Positions 1 to 7,646 of a stretch of 64,000 nucleotides of DNA are shown piece after piece. The stretch covers positions 1,054,001 through 1,118,000 of the forward strand of contig JADJRJ010000028.1 in the NCBI GenBank assembly GCA_016712265.1. The letters run 5' to 3'. The translations under genes and the position numbers were made by a program. Numbering within the stretch: the first letter of the stretch is position 1; each line of letters starts with the position of its first letter. The notes below the pieces were generated by a model, which worked only from the letters and a program-made list of their open reading frames with translations, was not told where the DNA came from and ran no database searches. Origin of the DNA: Gemmatimonadota bacterium. Lineage in GTDB: Bacteria > Gemmatimonadota > Gemmatimonadetes > Gemmatimonadales > Gemmatimonadaceae.

Positions 1-356
1 CCGGCGCGTGTCCCCATCAACACGAGGCCGCGCACTCGGTGAGCGTGTCGTCGCCAGAGGGCGAACGCGACGTATCCTCCCATCGACAAGCCACAGACGA
101 CGGCGCGCTCTACCTGCAGGTGGTCCAGCAGCTCGGCGACGTCGTCCGCATACTGGTCCATGGTGTACGGGGGCAACGCGGCCGACTCCCCAAAACCGCG
201 CAGGTCGGGAGCAATGCATCGCGCGCGGTCGGAGAGGGCGGCGACCTGGGCGTTCCAGATCGATCGACGGAGCGGAAACCCGTGCAGAAAAACGACCGGG
301 TCGCCCTGTCCCTCATCATCCAGGCCGGTTTCGCGTCCTCCGATCCATGCGATCAT
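1..356 (-). CDS. alpha/beta-fold hydrolase, 3' end outside the window
   Basis: Reading the minus strand from an ATG at 356 gives an open frame to the window edge, about 118 residues with no stop. It has the N-terminal half of an alpha/beta hydrolase: a strand ending in the oxyanion-type motif FLHGFP near residue 28, DLRGFG around residue 55, and the nucleophile elbow GLSMGG (Ser near residue 95). The catalytic Asp/Glu and His would lie beyond position 1. Its ATG overlaps the stop of the PLP-enzyme gene upstream in the arrangement ATGA (356-353), so the two are probably translated from one message. Substrate cannot be told; esterase, haloalkane dehalogenase or C-C hydrolase relatives all fit. 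Confidence 0.85.
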   Translation of the reverse strand, partial: MIAWIGGRETGLDDEGQGDPVVFLHGFPLRRSIWNAQVAALSDRARCIAPDLRGFGESAALPPYTMDQYADDVAELLDHLQVERAVVCGLSMGGYVAFALWRRHAHRVRGLVLMGTRA

Positions 357-1300
357 GTCATCCAGCGGGCGTCGAAGGTGTGCCAGAAGAGCACCGGGGG
401 GCCGGCCTGAAGGCCAGCCCGTACGGCCGCATAACATGCCTTCGCCGCGTACGTGTCGTCGAGTAGCACACCGTGGGACGCGCGCACCTGGGCCGCGGCT
501 GCCACGGCCGCCGGATTGGGCCGACCGTATGCGCCGGCATACGCCATGTGATCGACCACCAGCGACGCGGAGCGCGCCACGGCGGCCGGAAGGGACGCCG
601 CACGTGCGGCCTGGAGAACCAGGCGTCGCAGCCACCAGCCCTCATGTCCCGCCGACGGACCGCAGCGCACAGCGACCACCGCCGTTGGCATCTCCGCCAG
701 CGCGAAACCCAAGGCCAGGCCAGCGGCCGTCCCCCCGGTTCCATGGGCGACGTAGACCCGCTTGGGCGCCGGGAGCTGCCCGGCCGTGACCTGGTCGGCC
801 AGCTCGATGGCTGCCTCCACGTGCCCCTGCATTCCGAGGGGCGACGTGCCCCCGAACGGGATCCAGTGACTGCGATGACGCACGCGGCGCCAGCCGGCGC
901 CCAGCATTGCGAGCGCCGGGGACGGCGAAATCGGCGCCGCTACGCACCGCGCTGTGATGGCCGCACTGACGCGGTGGGCGACGGGATTCATCTCGTGATG
1001 CCATCGGTTGGCATGCGTCGCCATGCCCAGCGACGCACCGTGAGTGGCCGTCGCGAGGACGTGGGTCGACCCCTCGCCGCCCACCGTCACCAGGTCCGAC
1101 CCGGGACGTACCGTGCCGAGGAGAAACTGCAACGCACGCGCCTTGTTTCCGCCGCACTGGTCGGCGTTGAGGTCGTCGCGCTTCACCCACAGCGTTGCGC
1201 CGTCCATCACCCATGCCTCCACCGGCGATGGGCGCACGCCGATGGGAGCTCGGGGGCGCCCCGCGAGGGCGCGTTCGAACTGCGATCTCGGGGTCGTCAT
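353..1300 (-). CDS. PLP-dependent D-cysteine desulfhydrase / ACC deaminase family enzyme
   Basis: The 315-residue product belongs to the fold-type II PLP family that holds 1-aminocyclopropane-1-carboxylate deaminase and D-cysteine desulfhydrase. It shows the substrate-side start WVKRDDLN (residues 38-45), the PLP lysine in CGGNKARAL (Lys53), the VTVGGEGSTH loop and a phosphate-binding glycine run HGTGGTAAG near residue 190. Length is normal for the family. The central region is richer in Ala/Arg than typical members, so substrate is uncertain: D-cysteine, ACC or another small D-amino acid. It overlaps the downstream hydrolase by four bases. A divergent promoter region with rnd lies in 1301-1337. 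Confidence 0.8.
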   Translation of the reverse strand: MTTPRSQFERALAGRPRAPIGVRPSPVEAWVMDGATLWVKRDDLNADQCGGNKARALQFLLGTVRPGSDLVTVGGEGSTHVLATATHGASLGMATHANRWHHEMNPVAHRVSAAITARCVAAPISPSPALAMLGAGWRRVRHRSHWIPFGGTSPLGMQGHVEAAIELADQVTAGQLPAPKRVYVAHGTGGTAAGLALGFALAEMPTAVVAVRCGPSAGHEGWWLRRLVLQAARAASLPAAVARSASLVVDHMAYAGAYGRPNPAAVAAAAQVRASHGVLLDDTYAAKACYAAVRAGLQAGPPVLFWHTFDARWMT

Positions 1301-1337
1301 GCGCGTGTGATCGGGAGGTGGACACGGCTAAGTTACG

Positions 1338-2540
1338 GTGCCGTCCGCCATCCAGCCCCGCCTCGTGACCCCATCAAAGCTCCCGGCCTCGTCCAGCGCC
1401 ACCTACCTCGATGTGCCGGAGGCCGCCGAGCGATTTCTCACGGGGCTTGTCGGCGCGCGCACGCTCGCCGTCGACACCGAAGGCGCCAGTTACCACCGGT
1501 TCGTCGACCGCATTTACCTGCTCCAGCTGTCGACGGCGGACGAACACGCGATCATCGATCCCCTGCGCGTGACCGGCCTTGCCACGCTGGGCCGCTTGCT
1601 CGAGGACCCGGCCGTGGAGGTCGTCTTTCACGATGCCGACTACGACCTGCGACTCCTGCATCAGGACTACGGATGGCGCGTCACGAACATCTTTGACACG
1701 CGGGTGGCGGCGCAGCTGCTGGGGATCAAGGCGTTTGGCCTGGCCGCGCTGCTCGATGAGTACTTCGGCGTGAAGCTGGACAAGAAGCACCAACGCGCCG
1801 ACTGGTCCATGCGGCCGCTGTCAGCGGACATGTTGGACTACGCCGCCCAGGACACCCGCCACCTGCTCGGACTCAGCCAGCGACTCCGCCAGGCGCTCGA
1901 ATCCAAGCGACGATGGCACTGGGCCCAGGAAGAATTCCAGCGCCTGGAAGGAACCCGCTGGGAGCCGGAGGACGCGTCGACGGCCTGGATGCGCGTGAAA
2001 GGAGCCCGCGACCTCACGCGGCGCGAACTGGCGCGCCTGCGCGAGCTGGTCCCGTGGCGCGATGAGGTGGCTCGCGGGCTCGATCGGAGCACCTTCCGCG
2101 TGATCTCCAACGAGGTACTGCTTGAGGTGGCGCGCCGCGACCCGACGCGACCCGCCGAGCTGGCGGCGATCAAGGGGATGAACCCGCGCCTCGCCGACGC
2201 CCGCGGTCGCGAGGTGATCGACGCGCTGGCGCGCGCCAACGCGGTTCCCGAGGGCGAGTTGCCGAGATTCCCCCGGGCACCGCGCTGGGACAAGGATCCG
2301 GAGTTCGATGACAAGGTCGGACGCCTCAGGCAGGTGCGCGATGCCGCTGCCCATCGGCTCGAACTGGATCCCGGCGTGTTGTGTTCGCGGGAGCGCATGG
2401 AGGCCGTGGTGCGCCGTGCGCCCGTGCACGTGCGCGACCTGGAGGAGTTGCCCGAGTTGCGCCGTTGGCAGTTGGAGGTCCTCGGCGAGGAGTTCGTGCG
2501 CGTGTTGCGCGGCGGGTCGTCGCCGTACCGGGATGCGTAG
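1338..2540 (+). CDS. rnd: ribonuclease D
   Basis: DEDD-family 3'-5' exoribonuclease that trims tRNA and other stable RNA 3' ends. With a GTG start at 1338 the product is 400 residues: Exo I at Asp46/Glu48 (VDTEG), Exo II at Asp103 (FHDADYDL), Exo III at Tyr168/Asp172 (YAAQD), then an HRDC nucleic-acid-binding domain at about 220-300 and a second helical, HRDC-like tail. A -10-like sequence TAAGTT ends at 1336, just before this GTG, so the real start may be the in-frame GTG at 1365, which would give 391 residues. The stop codon lies inside the start of the next gene (ATGCGTAG, 2533-2540), indicating translational coupling. Confidence 0.92.
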   Translation: MPSAIQPRLVTPSKLPASSSATYLDVPEAAERFLTGLVGARTLAVDTEGASYHRFVDRIYLLQLSTADEHAIIDPLRVTGLATLGRLLEDPAVEVVFHDADYDLRLLHQDYGWRVTNIFDTRVAAQLLGIKAFGLAALLDEYFGVKLDKKHQRADWSMRPLSADMLDYAAQDTRHLLGLSQRLRQALESKRRWHWAQEEFQRLEGTRWEPEDASTAWMRVKGARDLTRRELARLRELVPWRDEVARGLDRSTFRVISNEVLLEVARRDPTRPAELAAIKGMNPRLADARGREVIDALARANAVPEGELPRFPRAPRWDKDPEFDDKVGRLRQVRDAAAHRLELDPGVLCSRERMEAVVRRAPVHVRDLEELPELRRWQLEVLGEEFVRVLRGGSSPYRDA

Positions 2541-4146
2541 GGCCGGCTGGTTCCTCACCGCTCTCCTTGCCACATCCAGCGGTGCCCAGGAGTGGAGGCG
2601 GGGCGACCTCTATGCACCCCCAACCGGCGATAGCGTCGCCCCGCCGCTGGCGCGCGAATTTCGCGGCGCCTGGCTGGCGACGGTGGACAACATCGACTGG
2701 CCGTCAAAGCCGGGACTGCCGGTCGCGCAACAACAGGCGGAACTCCGCGCCCTCTTCGATGCCGCGCAACGCGTCCGGCTCAACGCCATCGTCTTCCAGG
2801 TGCGTCCCTCGGCCGATGCGTTGTATCGCTCGCGCCTCGAGCCCTGGTCGTATTTCCTGACCGGGGCGATGGGGCGCGCGCCCCAGCCGTTGTGGGACCC
2901 GCTGGCCTTCGCCATCGCCGAAGCCCATGCGCGCGGCATGGAGTTGCATGCCTGGTTCAATCCCTACCGATCGCGCCACCCCGCCGATCGTGGGCCCGCG
3001 GCAGCAAGTCACGTCAGCCGCGCAGCCCCAGCATGGAACCATCGGTATGGACCCTATGGGTGGATGGACCCGGGGGAACCCGGCGTACGCAAGCGCACTC
3101 GGGATGTGGTCCTCGATGTCGTCCGACGATACGACGTCGACGGCGTCCATATGGATGACTACTTCTACCCCTATCCCGAACGGAACCGTCGCGGGGCGGA
3201 AATTCCCTTTCCCGACGCCAGGTCCTGGAACCGCTATCGGCGTGGCGGGGGCACCCTCGGCCGCAACGATTGGCGTCGCAAGAATGTCGACGACCTCATC
3301 CGCGAGCTGTACGACTCGGTCAAGGCAGTCAAGCCGTGGGTCAGGGTCGGCATCTCACCGTTTGGGATCTGGCGTCCCGGGCATCCGGCGTCGGTCAGCG
3401 GGTTTGATGCCTATGACAAGCTGTACGCAGATTCGCGCCGCTGGCTCAATGAGGGGTGGGTCGACTACTTCACCCCGCAGCTCTACTGGCAGGTGTCCGC
3501 GCCGCGGCAGCCCTACGGCGACCTTCTCGCCTGGTGGCGCGCGGAAAACACGAGGCAACGGCACGTCTGGCCGGGAAACTACACAGGACGTGCATCCGCG
3601 CGCGGACGCACGACCTGGCCGGTGGCGGAGGTGTTTTCCCAGCTCCAGGAAACACGCCGCCAACTCGGTGAGGCCAGCGGGAACGTCCATTTTCCGATGA
3701 ACGCCTTCGTGTACTCGACCGATCGCCTCAATGACCGTCTCGCGGCCGGTCCGTACGCCGAACCCGCGCTCGTGCCGCCGGCACCATGGTTGAGTCGCGG
3801 GGCGGTTTCCGTCCCGGCGGCGGCCGTTCGCGTCCTTCCGGAGGGGATCGAGTTGCGCGTGCAGCGCATCGTGCCCCCGACCGTGCGTCCCGCGCCGGCC
3901 CCCCCGGTGAGCCGGGATGCCACGCGGGCGCGCACCCCGGCACCGCCAATCCTCGCGGCGAATGATCCGCGATGGTGGGTGGTGCGCGCGTCCTATCCCG
4001 ACGGGTGGCGCGTTCAGGTCGTCGACGCGGATCGAGAGGTCGTGCGCCTCGCGGTCGATCCGGCAGGCGCCTACCCAACGGCGATAACCGTAAGTGCCGT
4101 CGATCGTTCCGGGCAGGAAAGCACGGCCCGGATCGTGCCTCGTTAG
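2533..4146 (+). CDS. secreted GHL10 (DUF187) family glycoside-hydrolase-like protein
   Basis: The ATG at 2533 overlaps the end of rnd and begins a signal peptide (MRRAGWFLTALLAT, cleavage near SSGAQ). The 537-residue product is a GHL10/DUF187 protein, the TIM-barrel family including Bacillus YngK: it opens the domain with EFRGAWLATVDNIDWPS, then VFQVRPSADALY, HAWFNPYRS, VDGVHMDDYFYPYP (the likely acidic catalytic strand) and GISPFGIWRPG, all hallmark strands of that family. The last 100 or so residues are Pro/Arg/Ala-rich and end in a fibronectin-like beta domain (VSAVDRSGQES). Action on cell-wall glycan or polysaccharide is inferred from the family; the substrate is unknown. It ends with Arg(CGT)-TAG inside the CGTTAGG motif. 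Confidence 0.85.
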   Translation: MRRAGWFLTALLATSSGAQEWRRGDLYAPPTGDSVAPPLAREFRGAWLATVDNIDWPSKPGLPVAQQQAELRALFDAAQRVRLNAIVFQVRPSADALYRSRLEPWSYFLTGAMGRAPQPLWDPLAFAIAEAHARGMELHAWFNPYRSRHPADRGPAAASHVSRAAPAWNHRYGPYGWMDPGEPGVRKRTRDVVLDVVRRYDVDGVHMDDYFYPYPERNRRGAEIPFPDARSWNRYRRGGGTLGRNDWRRKNVDDLIRELYDSVKAVKPWVRVGISPFGIWRPGHPASVSGFDAYDKLYADSRRWLNEGWVDYFTPQLYWQVSAPRQPYGDLLAWWRAENTRQRHVWPGNYTGRASARGRTTWPVAEVFSQLQETRRQLGEASGNVHFPMNAFVYSTDRLNDRLAAGPYAEPALVPPAPWLSRGAVSVPAAAVRVLPEGIELRVQRIVPPTVRPAPAPPVSRDATRARTPAPPILAANDPRWWVVRASYPDGWRVQVVDADREVVRLAVDPAGAYPTAITVSAVDRSGQESTARIVPR

Positions 4147-4147
4147 G

Positions 4148-4492
4148 TCAGAAGCCGAGGTACGCGCGGACCCGAGGCTCGATCCGATCAGGGGTCCACG
4201 GCGGGGACCAGACCAGGTTGATCGTCGCCGTTCCGACACCGGTCACGGTCTTCACCTCGCGCTCCGCCTCACCCATGATCTCGGGCCCCGACGGGCATCC
4301 CGGGGAAGTGAGACTCATGTCCACCCGCACGTCCGACCCGTCGACCGCCACCTCGTAGATCAAACCCAGGTCGACGATGTTGAGGTTCAGTTCGGGGTCC
4401 TTGACGCGCCGAAGCGCGATACGCACCGCGTCGGCACTCAAGGTGCCGTCGGCAGGGTGCGTGGGTGGTTCAACTGGCGGAGGAGATTCCAT
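4148..4492 (-). CDS. MIP18/DUF59 family protein, SufT/PaaD-like iron-sulfur assembly factor
   Basis: A 114-residue MIP18-family protein with the diagnostic stretch VKDPELNLNIVDLGLIYEV and the SPGCPSG motif whose cysteine is conserved in SufT and PaaD proteins; the ending TINLVWSPPW is also typical. Family members help load Fe-S clusters into target proteins, or, when next to paa genes, serve the phenylacetyl-CoA oxygenase. No suf or paa gene is nearby, so a stand-alone Fe-S maturation role is the better guess. The first 15 residues are Pro-rich and probably disordered. It converges on the GHL10 gene with a single base between the stops. Confidence 0.85.
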   Translation of the reverse strand: MESPPPVEPPTHPADGTLSADAVRIALRRVKDPELNLNIVDLGLIYEVAVDGSDVRVDMSLTSPGCPSGPEIMGEAEREVKTVTGVGTATINLVWSPPWTPDRIEPRVRAYLGF

Positions 4493-4578
4493 ACCCGAGG
4501 AAAATCACCGGGAATGGGGTGAAACACAATTGGGGGCCGAAAGGGAGCCCGGCCTGAGGGAACACTCCGAGGGCGCGG
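4493..4578. other. short intergenic region upstream of the MIP18 gene
   Basis: This gap lies between two minus-strand genes and should hold the MIP18 promoter or the end of the serine-hydrolase message. I see only a short AT-richer patch (near 4500-4535) and no clear hairpin with a T run. Confidence 0.3.
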
Positions 4579-6138
4579 CTAGGAGCGCGTGGCGCCGGGC
4601 GTGCGCGCGGAGGTCGCCTTCTTGGCCACCGGCTTTCTCGCGGTCGGCGTTCGAGTCTTTCCGGTGGACACCGTTGGCGCCTTTGTCCTCGACGCACTCG
4701 GCGCCTTCGCCTTCCCAGCGGCCGGCGGCTTGGCGGTGGACGATGTGCTGCCGCTGCGGCTCGACACTTTCGCCTTGGTCGGAGTGGCCTTGGCGCGCGT
4801 CGTGGTCGCTTTGGTCGGCCGTGGGGGAGTCGCCTTGCGGCTGCGGCTCGAGCGGCGGCGTCGAGCCGCCGGATTCCAGCCATCTGCCCGATCGGCACGG
4901 AACGACGCCGGCATCAGCGGAACCTCGTCCAGGCCATCAACCACCGCGAGCGCTGCGGCGTCGGCCAGGTCGGCCCGGACGTCCGAGATCACCTTTGCCG
5001 GTCGACGCGCACGGGCCGCGTGGACCCGGTTCGTCAGGAGGATGACGAACATGTCGCGATCCGGATCAATCCACATGGAGGTGCCAGTAAATCCGGTGTG
5101 ACCGTAGGCGCGCTCCGAGAGGTACGTCCCGGAGCCACCATCTCCGTCGGCCGTGTCCCATCCCAACGCGCGCGAGCCAGCCGCCCGTGCGGTAAATCGC
5201 GCCACGGCGGAATCACTCACAATGCGCACGCCCTGGTACACGCCGCCGTTGAGCATCATCTCGGCGAAGACTGCCAGGTCCGCCGCTGTAGAGAAGAGCC
5301 CGGCGTGACCGGCGATTCCGCCGAGCGCAAAGGCGTTTTCGTCGTGTACCTCTCCACGCAGCGGGTACCCGCGCGGCGGCGAGACTTCGGTGGGCGCCAC
5401 ACGATCTCGCAGCGCTGGCGCCGGGTTGAATCGGGTGTCCTGCATCCCGAGCGGCGCGAAGACGCGCGCGTCCAGGAACTGGTCGAGTCCCTGGCCAGCC
5501 GCCGCTTCCACGACCCAGCCGAGGACGTCGGCGCCGAGGTCGGAATAGATGAAGCACTTACCGGGCTCGCACACGAGTTCCGATCCCAGCACGATTTGTC
5601 GTGCTTCGGCCCGGTTAAGAGCCTGACGCCAAAGCTGTTTTCCCGCCGGCAGGCCGGCGTGGTGAGTCAACAGGTGCCTGATGGTGACGCGATCTTTGTT
5701 GGCTCCCGTGAACTCAGGGAGGTATCGCGACACGGGGGCGTCGAGGTCGAGTCGCCCCTCGTCGTACAGGATCATCGCCGCGGTGGTCGTCCCGACGACC
5801 TTGGTCAGCGAGGCAAGGTCGTAGATGGTCGCCTCCGGGTCCACGAGAGGGCTCCCGGCGGTCCAGCCCAGTTTGCCATACCCGCGTTGCAGGGCAGCGG
5901 CACCACGCCGTCCGACGACAACGGCCGCCCCGGGGTACCCGCCCTCTGAAATGCCACGTCGCACGACCCGATCGATGTTGGCGAGTCGCTCGGCCGACAT
6001 GCCAACGTCCCGCGGCGCCCTGACCGGGAGTCGGTCGGGTGCTGCGGCAGCGATGAGGATGAGCGAGAGGGAAGTGATCACAGGGCAAACAGGGCGATGA
6101 TTCTGACCCAGTAGACGAGCAAAGCTCCTGCCACGCAA
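4579..6138 (-). CDS. secreted serine hydrolase (class C beta-lactamase fold) with basic histone-H1-like tail
   Basis: The 519-residue product has a serine beta-lactamase/DD-peptidase domain: SLTK (Ser110-Lys113), the second motif YSD (198-200) in place of YxN, and the third motif HTG at 347-349 followed by TSMWIDP. A hydrophobic segment ITSLSLILIAAAAP at residues 21-34 is the signal sequence; the start is uncertain because a GTG at 6081 would place this segment right at the N-terminus. From about residue 425 to the end there are about 95 residues of almost only Lys, Arg, Ala, Thr, Ser and Pro with recurring TKA/AKA units, like bacterial histone-H1-type tails. Family members are esterases, peptidases or amidases; beta-lactam resistance should not be assumed. 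Confidence 0.85.
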   Translation of the reverse strand: MRGRSFARLLGQNHRPVCPVITSLSLILIAAAAPDRLPVRAPRDVGMSAERLANIDRVVRRGISEGGYPGAAVVVGRRGAAALQRGYGKLGWTAGSPLVDPEATIYDLASLTKVVGTTTAAMILYDEGRLDLDAPVSRYLPEFTGANKDRVTIRHLLTHHAGLPAGKQLWRQALNRAEARQIVLGSELVCEPGKCFIYSDLGADVLGWVVEAAAGQGLDQFLDARVFAPLGMQDTRFNPAPALRDRVAPTEVSPPRGYPLRGEVHDENAFALGGIAGHAGLFSTAADLAVFAEMMLNGGVYQGVRIVSDSAVARFTARAAGSRALGWDTADGDGGSGTYLSERAYGHTGFTGTSMWIDPDRDMFVILLTNRVHAARARRPAKVISDVRADLADAAALAVVDGLDEVPLMPASFRADRADGWNPAARRRRSSRSRKATPPRPTKATTTRAKATPTKAKVSSRSGSTSSTAKPPAAGKAKAPSASRTKAPTVSTGKTRTPTARKPVAKKATSARTPGATRS

Positions 6139-6376
6139 GTGGCCGGTCGGGTGTCAGCTACCCCAAGATGGCGCATATTGTTGCAGCAGCGCAAGTTCGG
6201 TGGTGACGTCTCATGTAGTTTGGCCGGGAGTGGTGGGATTCGTCTCGGTGCGGTGGAGGGCGATCTGCCCCCTACGGAGGACGAATCCGCGAGGCGAGCT
6301 GGACCGTTGATGCATTGGGACGGCCCCGAGGTAAACCTTCCATCGGCTCGGCCGTGACTGATCTTTACAGAACCCC
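6139..6376. other. leader region of the ECF sigma operon
   Basis: This 238-base gap separates the divergent serine-hydrolase and sigma-factor genes and should hold both promoters. I see a long inverted repeat at 6236-6288 (listed separately). I cannot assign -35/-10 boxes with confidence; TTGATG near 6307 and TAAACC near 6332 are poorly spaced. Confidence 0.35.
6236..6288 (+). other. inverted repeat / possible structured RNA leader
   Basis: A perfect 9-base arm GGATTCGTC (6236-6244) is repeated inverted as GACGAATCC (6280-6288). The 35-base interior can pair further through GTGGAGGG and CCCCCTAC with a mismatch, giving an extended hairpin about 90 bases upstream of the sigma-factor ATG. It could be an RNA leader, an operator for the sigma operon or a terminator-like block. 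No known riboswitch consensus is recognised. Confidence 0.4.
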
Positions 6377-6949
6377 ATGGCCACCGACCAGCAACTCATC
6401 CAACGCGCCGTCGACGGCGATGAACAGGCCATGCGTCGTCTGTGGTCGCAGCATGCGCCCCATATCGACGCGGTGGTGCGACGCCTGGTTGGGGACCCGG
6501 AGACGGCGGCGGACATCGCCCAGGAAGTGTGGATCCAGATCTTCCGGGCGTTGCCGTCCTATCGCGGGGAGTCGCAGTTTGGCACGTGGGCCCACCGCAT
6601 CGCGGTGAACCGCACGTTGAATGCGCTGCGGCGGACGCGGCGGCTGGAGAAATTGGAAACGGGGATTGAGGAGGACACGGCGGCGGTCGAGCAGACGGTG
6701 GAGGGGACCCTGGTGATGGAGAGCATCCAGGAGGCCACTGCGAGGTTGTCACCGGGGGCGCGGACCGTGTTCGTCATGCACGACGTTGAGGGGTACACAC
6801 ACGAGGAGATTGCCAGGGAGCTGGGGATCACGGCCGGCGGATCGAAGTCGCAGTTGTTCAAGGCACGCGCGCGCTTGCGTCGCATGCTCGGCCACCTGGT
6901 AGAAGGACTTTCGTCGAGGGACCATGAGCAAGCTGCACCCGGATATTGA
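6377..6949 (+). CDS. ECF-type sigma-70 family RNA polymerase sigma factor
   Basis: A 190-residue sigma factor with only regions 2 and 4, as in the extracytoplasmic-function group. Region 2 runs from about residue 20 to 90 with DIAQEVWIQIFRALPSY and the DNA-melting/-10 segment FGTWAHRIAVNRTLNALRR; region 4 (about 120-175) has LSPGARTVFVMHDVEGYTH and the helix-turn-helix EEIARELGITAGGSKSQLFKARARL. The 3' end overlaps the next gene (ATG at 6924) by 26 bases, so sigma and its partner are co-translated. This is the usual sigma/anti-sigma order; the signal sensed is unknown. Confidence 0.92.
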   Translation: MATDQQLIQRAVDGDEQAMRRLWSQHAPHIDAVVRRLVGDPETAADIAQEVWIQIFRALPSYRGESQFGTWAHRIAVNRTLNALRRTRRLEKLETGIEEDTAAVEQTVEGTLVMESIQEATARLSPGARTVFVMHDVEGYTHEEIARELGITAGGSKSQLFKARARLRRMLGHLVEGLSSRDHEQAAPGY

Positions 6950-7646
6950 GCGTTTGGCTGAGCTGGCGGACGAGGCGCCCACGCCGTTCGAGCGTGAGCA
7001 TCTGGCCGAATGTCCGTCCTGTGCGTCCGACCTTGCCGCGTATCGTCGCCTGGTGGCGGCGGCGCGCGATGAACGTCGGCGGATCGCCCCCGCCCTTACG
7101 GACTGGGACCGCATGCGCGCGCAGCTCGATGCCGAAGGGCTGATCACGAGTCCGGCGGTGCGCTCCCGTCGCGTGCGTCGCGTGCGCTGGATGCAACGTG
7201 CGGCTGCCGCGGCGGTGCTGGTCGCCTCAGGCACGGTCGCGGGTCGGTGGTCCGCCGGGATGCCGCTGGCGCAGGCCGTCGCGGGGGGAGCGGCCCCGGT
7301 CATCGCGCATGCCACCGCGGTACTCCCGGCGGGCGCCACCGAACGGAGCTTCGATTCGCCGGAGTCGGCGCTCGCGCAGTTGCAACAGGCGCAGCGCCAG
7401 TACGACGAGGCAGCGTCGTGGCTTTCCGCTCACGACACGACGTCCGCATTTGGGGCGTCGGAGCAGTACCGCACGCGGCTTGCGGCCCTCGACATGGCGT
7501 CGGAGACTTTTGAGCAGGCGCTCACCGACGCCCCCGAAGATCCGATCTTGAACCAGTACTTCATGGCCACGATGAACGCGCGAGAGGTGGCGATCCGGCG
7601 GCTCGGTTCCACGCTGCCGGTTGGCGTGCGCGTGGGACGGTTCTAG
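6924..7646 (+). CDS. putative zinc-binding anti-sigma factor, single-pass membrane protein
   Basis: The 240-residue product starts with a short helical domain carrying HLAECPSC (residues 31-38), the His-x3-Cys-x2-Cys pattern of the zinc anti-sigma (ZAS) fold, which clamps ECF sigma factors. After a basic stretch (RSRRVRRVRWMQR) comes one hydrophobic helix (AAAAAVLVASGTVAG, residues 93-107), then an Ala/Gln-rich outer domain of about 125 residues with coiled-coil character. The N-terminus would hold the sigma factor in the cytoplasm and the outer part would receive the signal. Position directly behind the sigma gene supports this; the role is inferred, not shown. Confidence 0.78.
   Translation: MSKLHPDIERLAELADEAPTPFEREHLAECPSCASDLAAYRRLVAAARDERRRIAPALTDWDRMRAQLDAEGLITSPAVRSRRVRRVRWMQRAAAAAVLVASGTVAGRWSAGMPLAQAVAGGAAPVIAHATAVLPAGATERSFDSPESALAQLQQAQRQYDEAASWLSAHDTTSAFGASEQYRTRLAALDMASETFEQALTDAPEDPILNQYFMATMNAREVAIRRLGSTLPVGVRVGRF

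Noticed and set aside
473..1696. 407-residue plus-strand frame over the PLP-enzyme gene and rnd start
   Set aside because: Arg/Gly/Pro-rich translation without motifs, opposite a gene with a clear PLP lysine site.
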